NCBI GenBank assembly: GCA_963677165.2 | Contig: CAXXSX010000002.1 | Span: 744,001 to 808,000 of the forward strand | Length of the DNA stretch: 64,000 nt | Direction of reading: 5' to 3' | Source of the DNA: JAFGXT01 sp963677165 | GTDB taxonomy: Bacteria > Verrucomicrobiota > Lentisphaeria > Victivallales > SZUA-371 | In this document: in pieces, positions 58,639 to 64,000 of the stretch | Position numbering within the stretch: the first letter of the stretch is position 1 | How the letters are laid out: the number at the start of each line of letters is the position of its first letter | Notes under the pieces: generated by a model | Told to the model about the DNA's origin: nothing | The model's input: the letters and a program-made list of their open reading frames with translations, nothing else | Database searches by the model: none | Translations under genes and position numbers: made by a program

Positions 58639-60969
58639 ATGAATGGAGCTCAGACTGTGAAAAAATTTCGTTATATTCTATTATTGTTGTTATCATGTGT
58701 TGCGGTGTTCGCCGGCAAAATCAATAAAATCTCCTTTGACCAGGTTAGCAACTATAAATTTCCCGATGATATGCTAAAATTTAATATTCAGGAAAAAGCC
58801 GGTGATCAGTTTAACGACAAAACCCTGAATGACGATATCAAACGATTATTCGCAACCGGCTTTTTTCAGGATATCGTGGCTGAAACCAGTAAGGACGCAG
58901 ACGGCAATGTTAATATCATCTTCAAAATACAGGCAAAACCGTTGCTGAAAAAAATTATTTTTGATGGCAATAAAAAATTCCCCAATGATGATCTTGAAAA
59001 AGAAATCTCCCTCAAAGCCGAACAGCCCCTGAATGATAAAAATCTGCGAAAGAGTGCCGCCGCGCTCAGAAAATTTTATCGAGCGAAAGGATATAACGAA
59101 GCCACCGTTATTCCCTTGGTAAAAAAACAGGAAGACAACTCCGTTAACGTCGTCTTTAAAATTAACGAACATCTGCGATTGAAAGTAAATAACGTAACTT
59201 TTACCGGCAATACTGTTTACTCTTCATGGACGCTGAAAGATGCCATTGCCACCCGCCATTCATTTTTCAGTCGCTTTTTCGAGGTCGGACTATACGATAA
59301 ACACGAAACTGACCTGGATAAAGTAAGGCTCCGCGAACTTTACTGGAACAAAGGATACCTCGACTTCAAGGTTGAAAAAGTGACTGCCGCCCCGGAAAAA
59401 GGCGATCCGGAATATGTTGATGTAAATTTTAAAATCAATGAAGGCAAACCGTACAAAGTTGATAAAATCACCATCATCGGTAATAAAAAGATTAATGCTG
59501 CCAAACTTTTGAGAAGAGTTCCGGTAAAAACCGGCGATGTTTTCGACCAGGCCAAAGTTAAAGTCGGCCGGGCAATGGTTGAAGACGAATATTATGCCCT
59601 GGGTTATGCCGACTTCCAATGCCAGATCGTCCGCTATCCTGATTTCGAAACCCATAAGGTTAATATTGAATACAAAATTACGGAAGGTATTCCATACACC
59701 GTACTTGATGTCAATATCAAAGGGAACAAGGTCACCAAAGATAAGGTAATCCGCCGCGAACTGGCTGTTCAACCTGGAGACCCCGTAGACAAGACTACAA
59801 TCGAAGCCAGCAAATCACGACTGATGGGCATGGGATACTTTAAGGAAGTAAAGGCCGTTACGGTCAACTCTGATGAGTACGGCAAAAAGAATGTCGATTT
59901 CACTGTCAAGGAAAAGAACAACCTTGAATTTAAGGTTGGCGGTGGTTATTCAGATACCGACAGCCTTGTGGGCATGGTTTCCTTAACCAATAACAACTTC
60001 GACATAACGGATCCCAAACGCTGGTTTCAGGGCGGCGGACAGCGCCTGAAAGCCCAGGGATATTTCGGATTAAAAAGATATGATATTTTCGTCGGCTACA
60101 CTGAACCCTGGCTGTTCGATATTCCATTGAAACTGGATGTTACCGGATTCTTTAACAACGTGACTTACGATTACTGGGATGAACGACGTATTGGTGGTAC
60201 CGTATCGCTGGACAAACGCATTTTCGATGATTTTACCAATATCAAACTATCCTATAAATTCGGTCAGGTCAGAGTTCATAATATGGATAGCGATCTTTCC
60301 CGGGAAACCAGACGCGCTGACGGCGACGACTGGGTAAGTACGATTCAACTTGATCTCCAGCGCGACACCAGAGACAGTCTGACCGAACCAACCAAAGGTT
60401 ACAGTGCCGGACTTCTCGGCAGTATTTCTCCAAAGGTTCTGGCTTGCAGCAACAATTTCTACCGTACAGAGGCTCATCTGAGTCATTACTTTAACTTCCT
60501 TGACAAAGCCCTGATCCTTCATGTTGGTGGAAAAGTAGGCGTACTCGGTTTATTCAGCCGCGCTAACGATGCTCCGCTCTATGAGAGATATTTCCTGGGC
60601 GGCGGAGATTCGCTGCGTGGTTTCCCATACCGCGAAGTATCTCCGGTTGACGACAGCGACCATAATATTGGCGGTATGTCAATGATGCTCTTCACCACTG
60701 AACTGACCCATCCAATCTGGAAATTCGTCCGTGGTGCAGTATTTATGGACACCGGTACGGTCGGCAAGAATTCCTGGAGTTTCAATGCCTATCAGTTGAA
60801 TATGGGTATTGGTTACGGACTAAGGCTCAAGCTGCCGATGTTCCCGACTCCGATTCGTCTGGACTTGGCATATCCTGTTGTCAGCAGCCAGAGAAATGTG
60901 AGCAATAAGCTCCGGTTTCATTTCAGCATGAACTTCTCATGGCAACCTGGCTCCTGGAAAGGACTGTAA
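58639..60969 (+). CDS. bamA: Outer membrane assembly factor BamA (Omp85)
   Basis: Inserts and folds beta-barrel proteins into the outer membrane. A signal peptide (about 7-26, VFA-GK) leads five POTRA domains (about 27-420; repeated KITIIGNKKINAAKLLRR and VTFTGNTVYS types) and a 16-strand barrel to the end, with FLGGGDSLRGFPYREVSP (the VRGF-type loop) near 650. 776 residues. The ATG at 58639 follows AAAGG; a GTG at 58657 with GGAG also fits. It shows the cell is diderm. A terminator follows at 61010. Confidence 0.93.
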   Translation: MNGAQTVKKFRYILLLLLSCVAVFAGKINKISFDQVSNYKFPDDMLKFNIQEKAGDQFNDKTLNDDIKRLFATGFFQDIVAETSKDADGNVNIIFKIQAKPLLKKIIFDGNKKFPNDDLEKEISLKAEQPLNDKNLRKSAAALRKFYRAKGYNEATVIPLVKKQEDNSVNVVFKINEHLRLKVNNVTFTGNTVYSSWTLKDAIATRHSFFSRFFEVGLYDKHETDLDKVRLRELYWNKGYLDFKVEKVTAAPEKGDPEYVDVNFKINEGKPYKVDKITIIGNKKINAAKLLRRVPVKTGDVFDQAKVKVGRAMVEDEYYALGYADFQCQIVRYPDFETHKVNIEYKITEGIPYTVLDVNIKGNKVTKDKVIRRELAVQPGDPVDKTTIEASKSRLMGMGYFKEVKAVTVNSDEYGKKNVDFTVKEKNNLEFKVGGGYSDTDSLVGMVSLTNNNFDITDPKRWFQGGGQRLKAQGYFGLKRYDIFVGYTEPWLFDIPLKLDVTGFFNNVTYDYWDERRIGGTVSLDKRIFDDFTNIKLSYKFGQVRVHNMDSDLSRETRRADGDDWVSTIQLDLQRDTRDSLTEPTKGYSAGLLGSISPKVLACSNNFYRTEAHLSHYFNFLDKALILHVGGKVGVLGLFSRANDAPLYERYFLGGGDSLRGFPYREVSPVDDSDHNIGGMSMMLFTTELTHPIWKFVRGAVFMDTGTVGKNSWSFNAYQLNMGIGYGLRLKLPMFPTPIRLDLAYPVVSSQRNVSNKLRFHFSMNFSWQPGSWKGL

Positions 60970-61009
60970 AAGCAACAGGACGTAAAAGTTTATAATATAA
61001 TATGATATA

Positions 61010-61041
61010 AAAATGACGGCAAAACATCCGTCATTTTTTTT
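61010..61041 (+). terminator. Intrinsic terminator after bamA
   Basis: ATGACGG (61013-61019) pairs with CCGTCAT (61028-61034), extended by AAA/TTT, and runs into a T-tract to 61041. Confidence 0.85.
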
Positions 61042-61426
61042 GCCCGTATCATTGCTCTATCTCAAATTATCTCCCGCGCAAATACACGAGAATATCCCTT
61101 ATTAGGAGAATATGACAGTGTTTGATAACAGCATAGCCGGATTCCCCCTTAATCTTAAACACCTATGAGATAAAAAAGAATAATTACTATCTTTTCATAA
61201 ACACCGATGATTTCAGTAGATACAAAAGTTAAAATCACAGCCTAATTAAAAATTAATAAAAAACACAACATCTTGCGCTTTTATCATTTGAAATGCACAA
61301 TATTATGTGTTATTTTAAATTAAAGGGCTGTATAATGACCGGATAGATTCATCATATATATTTGATGGAAAGGAGTTTATAGAATCCGGTAAAAATCAAT
61401 AATTCTATTATAGCGGAAAAAATACT
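61042..61426. other. Gene-free AT-rich stretch before the J-domain gene
   Basis: No coding frame, RNA gene or repeat was recognised. A possible -10 box (TATAAT at 61331-61336) lies about 90 bases before the next start, with no good -35 box. Reads as ordinary intergenic DNA. Confidence 0.5.
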
Positions 61427-61915
61427 ATGGTTATGCGGGGCAGAAATTATTCTGAAGTTCTGACGGAAGCGATAATAGACAATATGCATTTTCAAGTAAC
61501 GTGGAATCCTTATGAGGATGGTTCATGCATTCTCTGGTTTCGTGACAATCACAAAGGCATATCATTTTCAGCTCTTGGCAAATTTTCTGATTTTGACAAG
61601 CGTACGATCCTTGACTTCGTCATGCGCTATACCACCAGCATGGAACTCCAGCAGTTGGTTGAACAGAAACGCTTTAATCAGCGCCTCGCCAAAATTAATC
61701 TTACTTATTTCGATGAAATTGAACTCCAGAGTTATAACAATCGTGAAAAAGCATATCGCAGCTTGTTCTGTTTGGATTCAACCATTTGCAAAAATGAACT
61801 GAAATCCCGCTGGCGCGTTATGGCGAAGAAGTTCCATCCCGATCACGGCGGGGATAACAAAGCAATGTCCCTGATCAACGACGCGTATGAGTATCTGACT
61901 CAACTGGCCAATTAA
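61427..61915 (+). CDS. C-terminal J-domain protein (DnaJ-like co-chaperone)
   Basis: 162 residues. The first ~105 form an unassigned domain (FQVTWNPYEDGSCILWFRD...). The C-terminal ~55 are a J domain with H137-P138-D139 in KKFHPDHGGDNKAMSLINDAYEYL, which activates a DnaK-type Hsp70. The position of the J domain at the C-terminus is unusual for DnaJ itself but seen in specialised co-chaperones. A GGA lies before the ATG. Its partner is unknown. Confidence 0.8.
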   Translation: MVMRGRNYSEVLTEAIIDNMHFQVTWNPYEDGSCILWFRDNHKGISFSALGKFSDFDKRTILDFVMRYTTSMELQQLVEQKRFNQRLAKINLTYFDEIELQSYNNREKAYRSLFCLDSTICKNELKSRWRVMAKKFHPDHGGDNKAMSLINDAYEYLTQLAN

Positions 61916-61984
61916 AGCATCTTGTATCCAATATGTTATTATGCTATTTTAAAAAATCATAGTAATATTTAGGAGATGGATATC

Positions 61985-62785
61985 ATGAGATTCTTAGTTG
62001 CTGCTGTTATAATGTTGCTTATCACTGTTGTTTCTGCCTCTGAAAAAGTTGAAATTACTCGACCGGAAAGTTCTAAGATTCAGAAAATTATAATTGATGA
62101 TGATATACTGTCTTTAAAAACAAAAGATAAAATCTATACGTTCAAACTTTCCGACCTTGTAAAACAGCCGAATAATCCCCAAACATCAAAGAGTACAAAA
62201 GATTGGTGCTTCTTTGTCGAAAAGAAAGGTAATTCCAATAACTTTCAATATGTTGGTATGAACCGTCGGAAGGTATTCCATACAGGAGATCTGGTTGTCA
62301 GGTTTAAGAAAAACAATAAATTTTACGTTCGAGATCTGGATAACAATATTTTTGCCCCAACCTGGGAAGTCTCAAAAGACTTTTCATCGCACTTAGTCCC
62401 CGCGCCAAAATTTATTGACCACTTAAACAATAAAATAAACTCCACCCAACAACAGATTCATTCAATAACTCGTGATCTCTCTAACAATGAAAAGAAAATG
62501 AAACAAGAAAGAGAACGATATATTTCTTACCTGCAGACCAATAATATTGATGAAACCACAATAACAGATTCAAAAGGAAGAATCATTTCTATAAAAAATT
62601 CGGGAAAATACGATTCCAAAATAAGAAAGCAACTGCGTGAATTTTATAATTCACTTCGGGACCTGGAACGCGAAAACAATAAGTTAAAAGACCACCTCAA
62701 TTCATTGTCCTCTCAATTGAACTCTCTTAGTAAGTTTAAGAAAAAAATCGATATGCGTTATACCGCTAATGTCCTTAGTCAATAG
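61985..62785 (+). CDS. Secreted coiled-coil protein, unknown function
   Basis: 266 residues with a signal peptide (MRFLVAAVIMLLITVVSA-SE). The first half is beta-rich (KIQKIIIDDDILSLKTKDKIYTFKLSD). The second half is a long coiled coil in two parts (about 155-190 and 212-255: HLNNKINSTQQQIHSITRDLSNNEKKM..., LRDLERENNKLKDHLNSLSSQLNSL). The ATG at 61985 with GGAG upstream is chosen over 61976. I do not recognise the family. It lies 69 bases after the J-domain gene, possibly one transcript. Confidence 0.7.
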   Translation: MRFLVAAVIMLLITVVSASEKVEITRPESSKIQKIIIDDDILSLKTKDKIYTFKLSDLVKQPNNPQTSKSTKDWCFFVEKKGNSNNFQYVGMNRRKVFHTGDLVVRFKKNNKFYVRDLDNNIFAPTWEVSKDFSSHLVPAPKFIDHLNNKINSTQQQIHSITRDLSNNEKKMKQERERYISYLQTNNIDETTITDSKGRIISIKNSGKYDSKIRKQLREFYNSLRDLERENNKLKDHLNSLSSQLNSLSKFKKKIDMRYTANVLSQ

Positions 62786-62979
62786 CATTTTACATGCCTT
62801 AAGGACCTACGTTATCCGCCAGTAGATGATATCAGCACTTTACACTTAATCACTCAAACCTAACACACTTTTTACCGGGATTATACCGTTAAGGGATTGC
62901 ATGCCGGTACTTTTCGATATATATTCCATGTCCTGAATGACATAAGAGAATTGATATAACTATTTGTTAAGGTTGAAAA

Positions 62980-63243
62980 ATGAAAACATTTGAAGGACTT
63001 TTTGCGGAGCTTGAAAAGAAAGCGGCGTCTAACGACCCGAATTCCGGAACAGTAAAAATGCTGCAGAAAGGCAAACACGCAATTGGAAAAAAAGTAGTCG
63101 AGGAAGCCGGCGAAGTCTGGATGGCAGCTGAATATGAAGGAAATGATAAGACCGCGGAGGAAATCTCCCAGCTGCTTTACCATCTACAGACAATGATGAT
63201 TGCCTGCGGGCTCAAACTCGAAGACGTTTATAAATATCTGTAA
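62980..63243 (+). CDS. hisE: Phosphoribosyl-ATP pyrophosphohydrolase
   Basis: Second step of histidine synthesis, PR-ATP to PR-AMP. At 87 residues it is a stand-alone HisE (no HisI fusion). The MazG-like core is clear: KKVVEEAGEVWMAAEYE with the metal-binding E-E-x-x-E, then EEISQLLYHLQTMMIACGL. AAGG precedes the ATG. It is 25 bases before hisG, so the two form a his operon that continues past the window. Confidence 0.92.
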   Translation: MKTFEGLFAELEKKAASNDPNSGTVKMLQKGKHAIGKKVVEEAGEVWMAAEYEGNDKTAEEISQLLYHLQTMMIACGLKLEDVYKYL

Positions 63244-63268
63244 AAAATCAACTCCAGGATAAGAAATT

Positions 63269-64000
63269 ATGCTTAAGATAGCAATTCCCAATAAAGGTGC
63301 TTTATCTGAAAAGTCAGTGGGACTGCTGAAGGAAGCCGGTTACAAATGCAGCCGGTCCGGTCGTGAATTGACCATTGTCGATTCAAAAAACAATGTAGAG
63401 TTCATTTATCTGCGCCCGCGCGATATTGCCGTATACGTCGGCAAAGGTATTCTTGATTTGGGAATTACCGGTCGTGATCTGGCTTTCGACAGCAAATCCG
63501 ATGTGATTGAACTGCTGCCACTGGACTTCGGCAACTCAAAATTCTTCTACGCTCTGCCAAAGGAACAAGACCTTGTGCCTGACCAGTTTGATGGCCTGCG
63601 CATCGCAACCTCATACCCTAACATCGTTAAACACGACATGGAAAAACGCGGCATTAAAACCGATATCATTCGTCTTGACGGAGCAGTAGAAATCTCTATT
63701 CGTCTTGGTGTTGCCGATGCCATTGCTGATGTCGTTGAATCCGGACGGACCCTTAAGGAAGCCGGACTCAAGGTTGTCGGTGAGCCGATTATGGAATCTG
63801 AAGCTGTGCTGATTGGCCGCGACAAAAGTGTAACCAACCGTGACGAAGTAAAATATATCATGAAGCGCATTGAGGGAATTATCAAAGCCCGTACCTATGC
63901 CGTGGTTGAATACGACATCCCGAAAGCTGTACTGGAAGAGGCCTGCAAGGTCACTCCCGGCATCGAATCACCGACAGTTGCTCCGCTGACACACAATGAC
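63269..64000 (+). CDS. hisG: ATP phosphoribosyltransferase, long form (cut by window end)
   Basis: First committed step of histidine synthesis, joining ATP and PRPP. The frame from the ATG at 63269 (AGGATAAG upstream) is open for 244 codons to the window edge. It shows MLKIAIPNKGALSEKS, LGITGRDLAFDS, the PRPP-loop region (DGAVEISIRLGVADAIADVVESGRTL) and, from about 220, the start of the C-terminal regulatory domain of the long HisG form (CKVTPGIESPTVAPL), which normally binds histidine as inhibitor. The C-terminus is missing. No HisZ is needed for this form. Confidence 0.93.
   Translation, partial: MLKIAIPNKGALSEKSVGLLKEAGYKCSRSGRELTIVDSKNNVEFIYLRPRDIAVYVGKGILDLGITGRDLAFDSKSDVIELLPLDFGNSKFFYALPKEQDLVPDQFDGLRIATSYPNIVKHDMEKRGIKTDIIRLDGAVEISIRLGVADAIADVVESGRTLKEAGLKVVGEPIMESEAVLIGRDKSVTNRDEVKYIMKRIEGIIKARTYAVVEYDIPKAVLEEACKVTPGIESPTVAPLTHND

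Overview
The window looks like chromosomal DNA from a member of the Lentisphaerae (Victivallis/Lentisphaera type). This rests on seven secreted pseudopilin-like proteins with an FTLIELLVVIAIIAILAA N-terminus, most with an H-X9-DG type C-terminus, mixed with many secreted glycoside hydrolases and sugar-type regulators. No rRNA, tRNA or CRISPR array was recognised. The assignment is an inference from gene content.

Layout. 1-87 is the tail of an unidentified gene. 714-6488 holds a type IIA topoisomerase pair (parE/parC-like) plus an M20 amidohydrolase. 6574-7913 has a small membrane protein and a REP-associated transposase (RAYT) between two copies of a ~130 bp GTAG-headed inverted REP pair. 7914-11834 is housekeeping: DAHP synthase (aroG), metX-metW and a Bax-inhibitor-1 family membrane protein. 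12009-34146 is accessory and carbohydrate-related. 34257-37501 has a lipoprotein gene between perfect 22-bp inverted repeats, metG and a small conserved-looking protein. 37787-45427 is a second glycoside hydrolase block run by a LacI regulator. 45742-53446 is a six-gene, minus-strand, mostly ATGA-coupled operon for glucosylglycerate-type metabolism (GpgS, HAD phosphatase, two GT4-like glycosyltransferases, a GH13_18 phosphorylase and a degenerate M20 protein). 53804-58374 is a third glycoside hydrolase block with an EF-hand protein. 58639-64000 returns to core genes: bamA, a J-domain protein, a secreted coiled-coil protein, hisE and the start of hisG.

The main theme is a repeated module: a LacI/GntR/AraC-type regulator, then a pseudopilin, then one or more signal-peptide glycoside hydrolases or other secreted carbohydrate-active proteins. 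It occurs at 12009-17114, 17111-25247 (divergent), 25391-31414 (divergent), 37787-44298 and 54339-58374. Four of the regulator genes carry a TTGACA-N17-TATAAT promoter, each with its own palindrome at or near it, so they look autoregulated. The AraC module instead has a 21-bp-period direct repeat abutting the -35 box of the pseudopilin gene. The one-to-one pairing suggests that each pseudopilin serves the neighbouring enzyme(s), for export, surface display or substrate contact. That role is unproven and no secretion machinery gene is present here.

Two families of dispersed palindromic repeats (GTAG-headed REPs, and a multi-hairpin element seen five times) sit at gene ends. Two copies of the second family overlap the stop codon of the adjacent gene.
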